Source: Bacteroidales bacterium (GTDB taxonomy: Bacteria > Bacteroidota > Bacteroidia > Bacteroidales > UBA932). Taken from it: a DNA stretch of 35,037 nucleotides. Shown piece after piece: positions 7,821 to 16,466 of the stretch (positions within the stretch are counted from its first letter, which is position 1; each line of letters starts with the position of its first letter). The stretch covers positions 1 to 35,037 of the forward strand of contig SUYR01000029.1 in the NCBI GenBank assembly GCA_015060335.1. Direction: 5' to 3'. A program made the position numbers and the translations under genes. Below the pieces are notes generated by a model. It was not told where the DNA came from. It made no database searches and worked only from the letters and a program-made list of their open reading frames with translations.

Positions 7821-7851
7821 ACAATTCCCAAGAACTTCTGAAATTTTTTTG

Positions 7852-7859
7852 TAATTTTG
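7852..7859 (+). promoter_or_regulatory. -7 box of the parA-parB operon
   Basis: TAATTTTG is an exact match to TAnnTTTG and lies 28 bp before the parA start. No consensus -33 box is visible at the standard distance. It diverges from the lipid kinase promoter about 30 bp away. Confidence 0.5.
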
Positions 7860-7887
7860 CAAGGATTATGTCCTTAATAAAACGCAT

Positions 7888-8655
7888 ATGGGAAAAGTAA
7901 TAGCAATAGCCAATCAGAAAGGTGGTGTAGGCAAGACTACCACAGCTATAAATCTGGCTGCATCATTGGCGGTACTTGAGAAGAAGGTACTTATCATTGA
8001 TGCTGACCCTCAGGCAAATACGACTTCCGGTCTCAACTTCTCCCCAGAGGATGACCAGAAGAGGACATTGTACGAAGTGATGATAGGCAAGCTCGACATT
8101 TCTGACGCACTGATCCAGACCGAGATTGCCAATATGCATATGATACCGTCTCACATCAATCTTGTTGGAGCCGAACTTGAGCTTGTTGAAGCTCCGGACA
8201 GAGAGTCGGCATTGAAAAACGCACTCTTGTCGATAAAAGACAATTACGACTACATTATCATTGACTGCTCTCCTTCGCTCGGACTTATTACAATCAACTC
8301 GCTCACTGCTGCTGATTCTGTGATTATCCCTGTTCAGCCTGAATTCTTTGCTCTTGAAGGCCTTGGCAAACTGCTTACCACCATAAGGCTCGTTCAGGCT
8401 GGTCCTAACAAGGAGCTGACAATCGAAGGTTTTGTAGTCACCATGTTCGACGGCAGGACAAAAGTTCACAATCAGGTGTTGGGAGAGCTCAAGGAACACT
8501 TCGGAAGCATGGTGTTCAACACAATCATTCAGAGGAATATCCGTCTGAGTGAAGCCCCGTCTCATGGAAAGCCTATCATTCTGTACGATGTAATCTGTAA
8601 CGGTACAACCAACTATCTCAACCTCGCAAAAGAGGTTCTTGAAAAGAATTGTTAA
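7888..8655 (+). CDS. parA: chromosome-partitioning ATPase ParA (Soj)
   Basis: This 255-residue ParA/MinD-family ATPase shows the deviant Walker A KGGVGKTTT at residues 11-19 and LIIDADPQANTTSG in the next strand. IIIDCSPSLGLIT is the Walker B region, and EAPSHGKPI lies near the end. It binds DNA in its ATP form and is displaced by ParB to move origins apart. It lacks an N-terminal DNA-binding domain, so it is the chromosomal type. parB starts 3 bp after its stop. Confidence 0.96.
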   Translation: MGKVIAIANQKGGVGKTTTAINLAASLAVLEKKVLIIDADPQANTTSGLNFSPEDDQKRTLYEVMIGKLDISDALIQTEIANMHMIPSHINLVGAELELVEAPDRESALKNALLSIKDNYDYIIIDCSPSLGLITINSLTAADSVIIPVQPEFFALEGLGKLLTTIRLVQAGPNKELTIEGFVVTMFDGRTKVHNQVLGELKEHFGSMVFNTIIQRNIRLSEAPSHGKPIILYDVICNGTTNYLNLAKEVLEKNC

Positions 8656-8658
8656 CAC

Positions 8659-9594
8659 ATGAGCAAACAGCAGAGAGGATTAGGAAAAGGCCTGAGCGCC
8701 TTGTTGGGAACAGATGCAGACATAAGCAGCATCCGCAAACCTGTTGACTATGTAAATAAGGAAGTTGTGTCGGAAGACAAGCCCAAGACAGCTTCAGCTG
8801 CAGATATTCTGAGGATTCCGGCCGACTTGATAGAGCCGAATCCTTATCAGCCTCGTATGAATTTCAATCAGGAGGCGCTGGAAGAACTTGCAGACTCGAT
8901 CCGCACACTTGGACTTATCCAGCCTATCACTGTCCGCAAGACATCATCAGGCAGATATCAGATCATCAGCGGAGAAAGACGTTTCCGCGCAAGCAGGCTC
9001 ACAGGCATGGAAATGATTCCGGCATATATCCGTGACACCAACGATCAGGGAATGCTGGAGATGGCCATAGTCGAGAATATCCAGAGAGAAAACCTCGACC
9101 CTATCGAAGTGGCAATGAGCTACCAGAGGCTTATAGAAGAATGTAATCTGACACAGGAGCAGATGGCATTCAGAGTCGGAAAGAAAAGAGCGTCAGTTAC
9201 CAATTATCTCAGACTGCTCAAACTTCCTGCGAAGGTGCAGCACGACCTGAAGGCGGGTCTTCTCAGCGTAGGACATGCAAAAGTTCTGCTCGGGGTGGAG
9301 GACAGACATATGCAGGAGGCACTCTGCGACCTTGTCATCAAGGAGGATCTTTCTGTAAGGCAACTTGAAGACAAGCTGAAGAAACTCACGGAAGAGAGGA
9401 AACCATCCGTAGAAAAAGCCGTACAGGATCTTCCTGACGCGCACCTGAGAGTTCTGGAGATTGTCGGCAAATATTTTGAAAACAGCATTAGCCTTAAACG
9501 TACTAACAGCGGGAAAGGCTCTATGACCATACATTTCAATTCGGATGAAGAAGTACAGAGGTTCCTCAAGGCTCTTGAAGACTCTGCATTCTGA
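8659..9594 (+). CDS. parB: chromosome-partitioning CTPase/DNA-binding protein ParB (Spo0J)
   Basis: This is a 311-residue protein. The N-terminal RGLGKGLSALLG is the ParA-stimulating peptide. The ParB/Srx domain includes IEPNPYQPR and the GERRFRA loop, which binds CTP in this family. The central HTH (TQEQMAFRVGKKRASVTNYLRLLKLP) reads parS. The C-terminal segment would dimerise. It is co-transcribed with parA. No parS-like 16-bp palindrome was found in the window, so the loading site should lie elsewhere on the chromosome. Confidence 0.96.
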   Translation: MSKQQRGLGKGLSALLGTDADISSIRKPVDYVNKEVVSEDKPKTASAADILRIPADLIEPNPYQPRMNFNQEALEELADSIRTLGLIQPITVRKTSSGRYQIISGERRFRASRLTGMEMIPAYIRDTNDQGMLEMAIVENIQRENLDPIEVAMSYQRLIEECNLTQEQMAFRVGKKRASVTNYLRLLKLPAKVQHDLKAGLLSVGHAKVLLGVEDRHMQEALCDLVIKEDLSVRQLEDKLKKLTEERKPSVEKAVQDLPDAHLRVLEIVGKYFENSISLKRTNSGKGSMTIHFNSDEEVQRFLKALEDSAF

Positions 9595-9608
9595 TTCACA
9601 TTAGACAT

Positions 9609-10631
9609 ATGACATTTACACGATTCAAATATATAGCAGCGGTATTATTCTGTCTTGTTTTCTTTGCTCAGCGCAGTGATGCGCAGTTCAAGGAAGGGGC
9701 TTTTACACAAAGCTATAATGAAGCATCAGACACAACATCCAGAAGTGATACTGTAGCTAAAATGTTCTCGTTCAAGGAGTTCTTCGGAGGACTTGCGCAC
9801 AAGAATACCATTAAAATAGGTACGATGACAGCCGGATCTGCGATTTTCATCGGAGCATCCCAGATATATAACAAGGATTACTGGAAACTTCCGATTGTAT
9901 ATGGAGGAATCGGAGCATTAGCAGGAACCGGAGGATATTATCTTCATAAATACAATAAGACCAAAAAGGTTTATGACAACTTCATGAGCCAGAAGGCGGC
10001 ATACGAAAGCACTCATACCCACGAATATCCTTTCACAGCTCCAGCGCTTGACATGAAATCCAAAAAGACAGGAACATGGCTCATGGCGGGAGCCGGACTC
10101 ATGTATTGGGGCACACTTCTGGACGGTGTCATAAGTTATCAGAGCGACAAGGATCCTGATCCGGGCAGAGCGACTATATATTCGATACTTCTACCTGGGC
10201 TCGGCCAGATATACAACGGAGAATTATTCAAAGTACCTATCTATTGGGGATGTCTGCTTGGATCAGTACATTTCCTCACCACATACAATACGAATTACAT
10301 CCGATTCAAGAGAATACATAACGAAGCGACTAATCCAGACCCAGCAATTTCCGGAGAAGTTCCTATTTCGGGAGAGACAGCGAAATGGTATAGAGACGTA
10401 TATCGACGATACAGAGACTATTCTATCGTAGCGACTGTAGCATTCTACCTGTTGCAGGTAATCGACGCAAATGTATTTGCTTACATGAACGACTTTGAGG
10501 TGGATGACAATATAACCATGAACATAGAGCCGGCCGTAATTATGCCTGATAACGCATATGCCCTACATCATTCAACCCCGTTGATAGGAGGACCAAATGC
10601 AGTAGGACTACGTCTCGGCATAACATTTTAA
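9609..10631 (+). CDS. DUF5683 membrane protein
   Basis: This is a 340-residue protein with an N-terminal signal peptide ending near residue 26 (FFAQRSDAQ) and several hydrophobic segments between about 75 and 300. The segment ending in LLPGLGQIYNGELFKVPIYWG is the hallmark of DUF5683, a Bacteroidota family of unknown function that I recall being linked to parAB. It starts 15 bp after parB and is followed 17 bp later by a murein transglycosylase. It probably belongs to the same operon and to an envelope process tied to chromosome segregation or division, which is inference. Confidence 0.8.
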   Translation: MTFTRFKYIAAVLFCLVFFAQRSDAQFKEGAFTQSYNEASDTTSRSDTVAKMFSFKEFFGGLAHKNTIKIGTMTAGSAIFIGASQIYNKDYWKLPIVYGGIGALAGTGGYYLHKYNKTKKVYDNFMSQKAAYESTHTHEYPFTAPALDMKSKKTGTWLMAGAGLMYWGTLLDGVISYQSDKDPDPGRATIYSILLPGLGQIYNGELFKVPIYWGCLLGSVHFLTTYNTNYIRFKRIHNEATNPDPAISGEVPISGETAKWYRDVYRRYRDYSIVATVAFYLLQVIDANVFAYMNDFEVDDNITMNIEPAVIMPDNAYALHHSTPLIGGPNAVGLRLGITF

Positions 10632-10648
10632 TTAGGATTGAATATATA

Positions 10649-12304
10649 ATGAAATCATACAGATTCATCGCAGTCGCAGCAGCGGCTGCTTTTATTGCGC
10701 TTTCATCATCTCTTTCGGCAGAGACTCCGCTTAAAAGATCCAAGATCAGCAAGGCCGCACTGAAGACGGAAAACACTGTTCTCAGGGCTGAAATCGATTC
10801 CCTTAAATCAGAGCTTGCAAAATATCAGGAGGAACTGTACAGGACAGACAGCATCGCCAATGAACTGCTCAGCGGCTATGATGAAGACGGGAACAGCTGT
10901 TCTGCAATAAACATAGAATACACCTCGGAAGTATCCGACAGTCTTCTACATATCTGGTATGCCCAAAAGCTTGTGTCAGAGGAAGAAATTGATATGGAAG
11001 GAACTGACACTGCAGCATTCAAGTCAAACATTCCCGACTCCGTCTATATCAGACGAATCGAGCAGATGAATTCATTCATCTCCCTTCCATACAACGATAT
11101 CGTAAAGAACCATATTATAAGATACTCAGAAAAGATGCCTTCCACAATGGGAAAGATTCTTGGTCTATGCGAGTATTATATGCCTATATTTCAGGAAACA
11201 TTCGACAGATACGGTCTTCCGGAAGAACTGATGGCTATGGCAATCATAGAGTCAGCCCTCAACCCTGTGGCTGTATCCAGAGCAGGAGCAAAAGGAATGT
11301 GGCAATTCATGTATTCTACAGCAAAGCTATACGGTCTTCATATTGATTCATTCGTAGATGAAAGACTTGATCCAGTAAAATCAGCCGATGCTGCAGCCAG
11401 GTACCTGAAGGATGCATATGGAATATTCGGTGACTGGAATCTCGCTATAGCATCATACAATTGTGGAGCTGGAAACGTAAACAGAGCAATCAGAAGGAGC
11501 GGTAGCCGCAAGTTCTGGGACCTATGGCCATTTCTTCCAAGAGAAACCAGAGGATACGGACCAGCCTTTGTCGGTGCACTATATACGATAAACTATTACA
11601 AGGAGCATGGCATTAAGCCTGAACCTATCCAGATGCCACCACATGTAGATACTTTCCATATCAACAAGATGCTGCACCTCAAACAGGTAAGCGAACTGAC
11701 CGGTGCACCGCTTGACGAATTGAAGAATCTCAACCCTCAGTACAAACACGAGATCATTCCTGGAAATGAAAGAGAATACATACTGAGGATTCCATATCAA
11801 TACACAAACGCATTTATCGACTGCGAGGATTCGCTGTACAGATATAAGTCAGATGTTTACTTCAATCCTACAACAATCAAGAAGATAAAGGACGGAGGTG
11901 ACGGAGAAAGAATAGTATATAAAGTCAAGAACGGTGATTATCTGGGTAAGATTGCAGGTAAGTACAGAGTCAGCGTCAATCAGATCAAGAGGTGGAACAA
12001 CCTCAAGAGCAACAATATCCGCGTGGGGCAGAGACTTATCATATATCGCGGGGGAAAGGCTCCTGCTTCAAAATCATCGTCCGGTACGGCTAAGCCCCAG
12101 ACGACAGCACAGAAACCTGCTGCACCTGCACAGACAGCAGCATCAGGAGAATATCTCATATACACGATCCAAAGCGGAGACACATTTTACAGCATAGCTA
12201 AGAATTACCCTGGAATAAGCGCTCAGAACATCATGGATTACAACGGAATAGACAGTTCAAAGATTCATCCAGGAATGAAGATAAAGATTCCGCTAAAGAT
12301 GTAA
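10649..12304 (+). CDS. mltD: membrane-bound lytic murein transglycosylase D with LysM repeats
   Basis: This 551-residue periplasmic enzyme would cleave the MurNAc-GlcNAc bond of peptidoglycan with formation of the 1,6-anhydro product. A signal peptide (to about residue 24) is followed by a short coiled coil (about 40-70). The SLT domain has the catalytic Glu201 in MAIIESALNP, then GAKGMWQFM and ASYNCGAGNV (268-277). A weak LysM-like segment lies at about 334-380, and two clear LysM peptidoglycan-binding motifs at about 417-467 and 500-551. A Ser/Pro/Ala-rich linker separates the last two. It is the last gene of the parAB operon and ends in a terminator. Confidence 0.93.
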   Translation: MKSYRFIAVAAAAAFIALSSSLSAETPLKRSKISKAALKTENTVLRAEIDSLKSELAKYQEELYRTDSIANELLSGYDEDGNSCSAINIEYTSEVSDSLLHIWYAQKLVSEEEIDMEGTDTAAFKSNIPDSVYIRRIEQMNSFISLPYNDIVKNHIIRYSEKMPSTMGKILGLCEYYMPIFQETFDRYGLPEELMAMAIIESALNPVAVSRAGAKGMWQFMYSTAKLYGLHIDSFVDERLDPVKSADAAARYLKDAYGIFGDWNLAIASYNCGAGNVNRAIRRSGSRKFWDLWPFLPRETRGYGPAFVGALYTINYYKEHGIKPEPIQMPPHVDTFHINKMLHLKQVSELTGAPLDELKNLNPQYKHEIIPGNEREYILRIPYQYTNAFIDCEDSLYRYKSDVYFNPTTIKKIKDGGDGERIVYKVKNGDYLGKIAGKYRVSVNQIKRWNNLKSNNIRVGQRLIIYRGGKAPASKSSSGTAKPQTTAQKPAAPAQTAASGEYLIYTIQSGDTFYSIAKNYPGISAQNIMDYNGIDSSKIHPGMKIKIPLKM

Positions 12305-14005
12305 AAGAAACTGCAGCTTAAGCTCGGCTTTGCCGGGCTTTTTATTTTGTCGCATAAAAGGATAGGATGTATAAGATGCTCTCACATACAGGCTTCCGCA
12401 TCTGGCAATTTTCCATGACACATATACGGATGACCATAATCCCCTGCCATAAAATGCAGGTACATTGAAATTCCCGGGAGCATCTCTTTCATAGACGTAT
12501 ATCCTGTCATCCCAATTATCGATCCCGAAGAAGCCTTGTCTCAAATACAGTCTGACAAGGTCGTCAAACATATATGATACTTCGGCATAGCCCAAAAGCC
12601 CAATCCCCTTGCTCTTGGATATATTGAAACGGCATGAATATTCCCAATCCCCCGAATCGACATTCAGGTCTGTCCTGACATCCGTTTTAACTGTCCGCTC
12701 CCATGTCCTTATTCTTTCTGAAATTCTCAGTTCCGTACAGAAGACATCGTTGATATGCCATTCCCATTTCCCCTGAGTCTTGATCTGAACAGCCTCTGCC
12801 CCCGAACGACCTTGAGGATGATAAACGACATCTGCATACAGGAGTGCGTCATGTCCGTTCTTCAGGACTTCCCCACTGACAGAAGCCCCATGCTCATCTG
12901 AAAGAGGTAGGAAGCGGGCCATGGAAGCAAAAGTGAAGTACTCACCAAACGATGTTTCCATTCCGGCGAGTGCAGCGGGTTTCTTCAAAACCCAGTCATA
13001 CATAGTTTCTCCAAACAGATTGACTCCATCAACACATACGGAAAAATCATATGAAGATTTCATCTGAGGAATTCTGAAATCTCCTCCAGCAAGATCGGAG
13101 AAATGAACATAATGAGTGATGCCCATATGCCCGAATCTGAAATACCTTGTAATGTTCGCCGCCGGACAAATAATCATGCTATTCCACGAGACATCTATAT
13201 CCTTCAAGTCAGGACTGTATGCAAAACAAGACAATTTCCACCTTTTAAGTCTGAAATCCGCTGCTACCCCTCTTATCGGATATGCCGAATTATATGAATA
13301 TGAAGGAGAAATGCCCGTAGCTCTGCGCATATAAGACGAAGGTGACGATTTTACCGATAGAAATGAAGAATTCCACATACAGAGTCCTTGACCGAAACGC
13401 GCATTGAAATCTCCGACAAGAACTTTTCCATATCTATGAGTCCATGTGAATGCTGCCGAATATGATGACGGGGACCATCGAGGTGAATCATACTCCCGGG
13501 AAACAGACATGTTAATACTCATCTTTCCGTAACAAGAAAGTTTTCCTCGTATTGAATAATGCAATACGGGCGAATTCGATCCTATCATCTTCAATGAGGT
13601 ACGTCCGTTCAACTCTCCACGCAAACGCTCTCCAGTCCTTTCTGTCATCACAGGTTCCAATACGATGAACGGTTTGAGGCTCTGTACCTTCTGGCTACCG
13701 AACCCATCAACTGAAGACAGTTCCGTCATAGACATTATACAGCCATGTCTTTCCCGATAATCCAGCAAAGATGCTATCTGGAATTGAGAGAACAATCTTA
13801 CAGATTCCAGTTCTGAACGACTGGCCCTGTTGATATCAAGAGGATGCCGGAGAAGATATATCATATCTTCAAATTCCTCATGATCGGCATCTTCTGCATT
13901 CATGACCCCCAATGTCCTTGCCACCACATTGATTTCCTCTTCGGTCTGAGCCGCAGCACTACCACAGACCGATATCATAAGCAACCACATCGCAATACGC
14001 CTCAT
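12293..14005 (-). CDS. helix-hairpin-helix outer-membrane beta-barrel protein
   Basis: This protein is about 570 residues long. A signal peptide (MRRIAMWLLMISVCGSAAAQ) is followed by a ComEA-like helix-hairpin-helix region (HPLDINRASRSELESVRLFS, then MSMTELSSVDGFGSQKVQSL). A long beta-rich region with alternating aromatic strands follows and ends in LQFLLHL, as in outer-membrane barrels. The frame stays open to an ATG at 14074. A -7 box at 14026-14033 places the transcript start just before the ATGs at 14014 and 14005, so 14005 or 14014 is the real start. HHH regions normally bind DNA, yet this one would be exported; its job is unknown. The 3' end overlaps mltD by 12 bp. Confidence 0.75.
   Translation of the reverse strand: MRRIAMWLLMISVCGSAAAQTEEEINVVARTLGVMNAEDADHEEFEDMIYLLRHPLDINRASRSELESVRLFSQFQIASLLDYRERHGCIMSMTELSSVDGFGSQKVQSLKPFIVLEPVMTERTGERLRGELNGRTSLKMIGSNSPVLHYSIRGKLSCYGKMSINMSVSREYDSPRWSPSSYSAAFTWTHRYGKVLVGDFNARFGQGLCMWNSSFLSVKSSPSSYMRRATGISPSYSYNSAYPIRGVAADFRLKRWKLSCFAYSPDLKDIDVSWNSMIICPAANITRYFRFGHMGITHYVHFSDLAGGDFRIPQMKSSYDFSVCVDGVNLFGETMYDWVLKKPAALAGMETSFGEYFTFASMARFLPLSDEHGASVSGEVLKNGHDALLYADVVYHPQGRSGAEAVQIKTQGKWEWHINDVFCTELRISERIRTWERTVKTDVRTDLNVDSGDWEYSCRFNISKSKGIGLLGYAEVSYMFDDLVRLYLRQGFFGIDNWDDRIYVYERDAPGNFNVPAFYGRGLWSSVYVSWKIARCGSLYVRASYTSYPFMRQNKKPGKAELKLQFLLHL
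12321..12345 (+). terminator. terminator of the parA-parB-DUF5683-mltD operon
   Basis: The stem AGCTCGGC (12321-12328) pairs with GCCGGGCT (12332-12339) around a TTT loop, and the TTTTTATTTT run follows. It lies within the 3' coding end of the convergent outer-membrane protein gene. Confidence 0.7.
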
Positions 14006-14025
14006 ATCTCTCATATGTTTTCGAG

Positions 14026-14033
14026 CAAAAGTA
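14026..14033 (-). promoter_or_regulatory. -7 box of the helix-hairpin-helix gene
   Basis: Minus-strand TACTTTTG matches TAnnTTTG exactly. It lies 12 bp before the ATG at 14014 and 21 bp before the ATG at 14005. It rules against a start at 14074. Confidence 0.5.
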
Positions 14034-14106
14034 TGGTTCACCCCGAAAATTCGTGTTGTTTTTGCCAAAAACAACGTAACTTTTTTCTTTTATTTATGTT
14101 TTTCGT

Positions 14107-14114
14107 TAAATTTG
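14107..14114 (+). promoter_or_regulatory. -7 box of the hpt-adk operon
   Basis: TAAATTTG is an exact match to TAnnTTTG, 32 bp before the hpt start. No consensus -33 box is seen. Confidence 0.45.
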
Positions 14115-14146
14115 TATGATGATATAAATCATTAACAAGTATTCCT

Positions 14147-14689
14147 ATGGAAAGGATCAGACTAAAGGACAAGACATTCAAGACATTCATCCCTTACGAA
14201 AAGATATCTGCAGCGATTGACGCCGTGACAGACAGGATCAATGCGGACTTCAAGGATTGCGAGGATGTCCCCGTCCTACTCTGTGTATTGAATGGTTCCA
14301 TAATGTTCATGGGCGAACTGATGAAAAGGCTGGATTTCAACTGTCAGATAATTTCTATCAAGCTCACTTCCTACGAAGGAACCAATTCCACCGGTAAGAT
14401 CAGACAGGCACTCGGTCTGACTGCTGATGTCTCAGGCAGAAGGGTCATAATCGTCGAAGACATTGTGGACACCGGAAATACAATAGTTGCATTGAAGAAG
14501 ATTCTCGCTGATGCCGGCGCTTCGGAATCATATGTATGTAGCCTCCTGATGAAACCTGATGCATATGACAAGGATGTTACAATCGATTATGTGGCGCTTG
14601 AGATTCCGAATGATTTCATAGTAGGTTTCGGACTTGACTACGATGAGTTGGGACGCAATTTGAAAGATATCTACATTTTAGATAAATAG
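14147..14689 (+). CDS. hpt: hypoxanthine phosphoribosyltransferase
   Basis: This is a purine-salvage enzyme that would convert hypoxanthine or guanine plus PRPP to IMP or GMP in the cytoplasm. The 180-residue length is normal. The PRPP-binding signature IIVEDIVDTGNT is at 101-112. SYEGTNSTGKI matches the flexible loop, and VLNGSIMFMGEL the N-terminal dipeptide region. It is the first gene of a tightly packed operon; adk begins 2 bp after its stop. Confidence 0.95.
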   Translation: MERIRLKDKTFKTFIPYEKISAAIDAVTDRINADFKDCEDVPVLLCVLNGSIMFMGELMKRLDFNCQIISIKLTSYEGTNSTGKIRQALGLTADVSGRRVIIVEDIVDTGNTIVALKKILADAGASESYVCSLLMKPDAYDKDVTIDYVALEIPNDFIVGFGLDYDELGRNLKDIYILDK

Positions 14690-14691
14690 CA

Positions 14692-15264
14692 ATGAAGTAT
14701 TATATTCTTTTTGGCCCTCCAGGTGCAGGAAAAGGCACTCAGGCCACAGCAATGGTTGAGAAATACAACCTTCACCACATTTCGACAGGAGCCCTTTTGA
14801 GAAAGGAAATCGCTGCAGGAACAGAGCTTGGCAGACTTGCAAAAGGACTTATTGAAAACGGTAATCTCGTTCCTGACGAGGTAGTGGAAGGAATGATTGA
14901 AAATGAGTTCAACACGGTCAAAGGTATAGACGGATTCCTTCTTGACGGATTCCCACGCACTCTGCCACAGGCAGAAGCCCTTGACAACATATTGAAGAAA
15001 TCATCCGAAGAGGTGACAGCAACTGTTTCCATCATGATTCCCGATGAAATGATCATGGAAAGAATCAAGGGTCGCGCACTCAAGGAAGGTCGTGCTGATG
15101 ATGCAAGCGAAGATATCATCAACAATAGAATCGCAACTTATCATGCTCAGACAGAGCCTCTTATCGACTACTATAAGTCTGCTGGCAAATACCATGAGGC
15201 AGATGGAGTCGGTACAATAGAGGAAATACGCGAGCGTATATTTTCAATTATGGACAAATTCTGA
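14692..15264 (+). CDS. adk: adenylate kinase
   Basis: This 190-residue enzyme would interconvert ATP plus AMP with two ADP. The P-loop GPPGAGKGT is at residues 8-16. AMP-binding residues lie in HISTGALLRKE and GFLLDGFPRTLPQAE. The lid is the short form without zinc cysteines (RIKGRALKEGRADDASEDIINNR). Its stop overlaps the ATG of the next gene by one base. In other Bacteroidota adk is often followed by obgE, as I recall; here obgE is 5.4 kb further on. Confidence 0.96.
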   Translation: MKYYILFGPPGAGKGTQATAMVEKYNLHHISTGALLRKEIAAGTELGRLAKGLIENGNLVPDEVVEGMIENEFNTVKGIDGFLLDGFPRTLPQAEALDNILKKSSEEVTATVSIMIPDEMIMERIKGRALKEGRADDASEDIINNRIATYHAQTEPLIDYYKSAGKYHEADGVGTIEEIRERIFSIMDKF

Positions 15265-16466
15265 TGGGAATTGTCCGTAAGATACTCGGAATAATAAGCA
15301 AGACTGTCGCTTGTATATTTGTCATAGCCTTGATGGCTGTGGCGGCAACAAGCTTCAGTCCTGTTTATCGTTTCGGACCACCTGCAAGATTTTCCGGTCC
15401 GGACATCTATAATCCTTACAGTAACCTCGACACTGCAAATTGCTGGAAGAGAGCTAATTTTCACACTCACACGCGTGTCGATGGAATTATGAATGAATGC
15501 GAATATTCCCCCGCCCAGACTGATCTGGCGCTGAGGAAATTCGGCTACGACATAATCACGTTTTCAAATCATAATGAACTGACCGTACACCCATACGACA
15601 CATCTCTGCAGGTGAACGTATATGAACATGGATATAACCTCTTCAAATATCATAAACTCGTTTTCGGATGTGAAAGAGTCAACCGTTATGATCATCTTCT
15701 TCCCGTGTTCGCATTCCAGAAACAGTTTCAGATAGACTATCTGAGCAAGGATGCAGATTTCATACAGATCAACCATCCTTTGAGGACAGAAAGCATATCA
15801 AAAGGTCAGTTGGAAAAACTGTCAGGCTACCGGCTGATCGAGCTTGACAGCGGCAGAAGTACCGAAAACATATACTGGGACTGGGCATTAAGCGCCGGGC
15901 ATTACAGTTTCGGGACAGCCAACGACGACCTTCACTATCCGGACAGGTCAGGGCGTATTGCTGTAAGATGCAACTTTCTCTGCTGTCCCGGAGCTACATA
16001 TACAGATATCAGCACTGCCCTGCTGAGCGGAAACTTCTATTCAATGAGAGTACCAGACTATGGACATGGTGATTGGGATATCAAGTACGCAAAAAACAGA
16101 CAACTGCCATATGTGACCGATATTGGACTGAAAGACAACACATTATACATTAATGTTTCACATCAGGCCGACAGTATGAAAGTCACAGGTCAAGATCACG
16201 TCACTCTCATTTCTGAATGCAATACAGACCATATCGAATATAGTATGAAGGAGAGCGATCCTTATGCACGTATTACAGTGTGGTTCCCCGAAGGAGAGGT
16301 AATATATACAAATCCGTTTGCAAGATACGACGCATCTGTATCCGATAATCCTTTCAATGATTCCAGAAAAGAAATCAACATATTTCTAACAATATTGTTC
16401 AATCTGCTTGCAGTCTCCATTATTGCAGGCTGCCTGTATGCATTATATAGACTTATAAGGAAATGA
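15264..16466 (+). CDS. membrane-tethered PHP-type metallophosphoesterase (predicted)
   Basis: This is a 400-residue protein with one hydrophobic segment near the N-terminus (about 9-30) and another near the C-terminus (about 372-395). The catalytic body is therefore probably periplasmic. PHP-superfamily metal ligands are visible: FHTHT at 66-70, SNHNE at 101-105, NHP at 170-172 and DDLH at 221-224. A beta-rich domain (about 275-355) follows. PHP enzymes hydrolyse phosphate esters; the substrate here is unknown. The start overlaps adk by one base and the stop overlaps the EptA-like gene by four (ATGA). Translation of the cassette is therefore coupled, which suggests a joint role in envelope phospholipid or lipid A chemistry. 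Confidence 0.78.
   Translation: MGIVRKILGIISKTVACIFVIALMAVAATSFSPVYRFGPPARFSGPDIYNPYSNLDTANCWKRANFHTHTRVDGIMNECEYSPAQTDLALRKFGYDIITFSNHNELTVHPYDTSLQVNVYEHGYNLFKYHKLVFGCERVNRYDHLLPVFAFQKQFQIDYLSKDADFIQINHPLRTESISKGQLEKLSGYRLIELDSGRSTENIYWDWALSAGHYSFGTANDDLHYPDRSGRIAVRCNFLCCPGATYTDISTALLSGNFYSMRVPDYGHGDWDIKYAKNRQLPYVTDIGLKDNTLYINVSHQADSMKVTGQDHVTLISECNTDHIEYSMKESDPYARITVWFPEGEVIYTNPFARYDASVSDNPFNDSRKEINIFLTILFNLLAVSIIAGCLYALYRLIRK

Noticed and set aside
7760..7831. Upstream start for the leftward lipid kinase
   Set aside because: The extra 24 residues lack family similarity and overlap the likely promoter at 7813-7820.
7963..8658. Long minus-strand frame opposite parA
   Set aside because: It is an antisense shadow of a clear parA gene with no recognisable motifs.
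7888..9594. Plasmid-type partition system
   Set aside because: ParA lacks the N-terminal HTH of plasmid type Ia, and the flanking priA, DUF5683 and mltD are chromosomal; no replication initiator or parS cluster is nearby.
14015..14074. Upstream start for the helix-hairpin-helix protein
   Set aside because: The signal peptide begins at the later ATG and the -7 box lies between the two positions.
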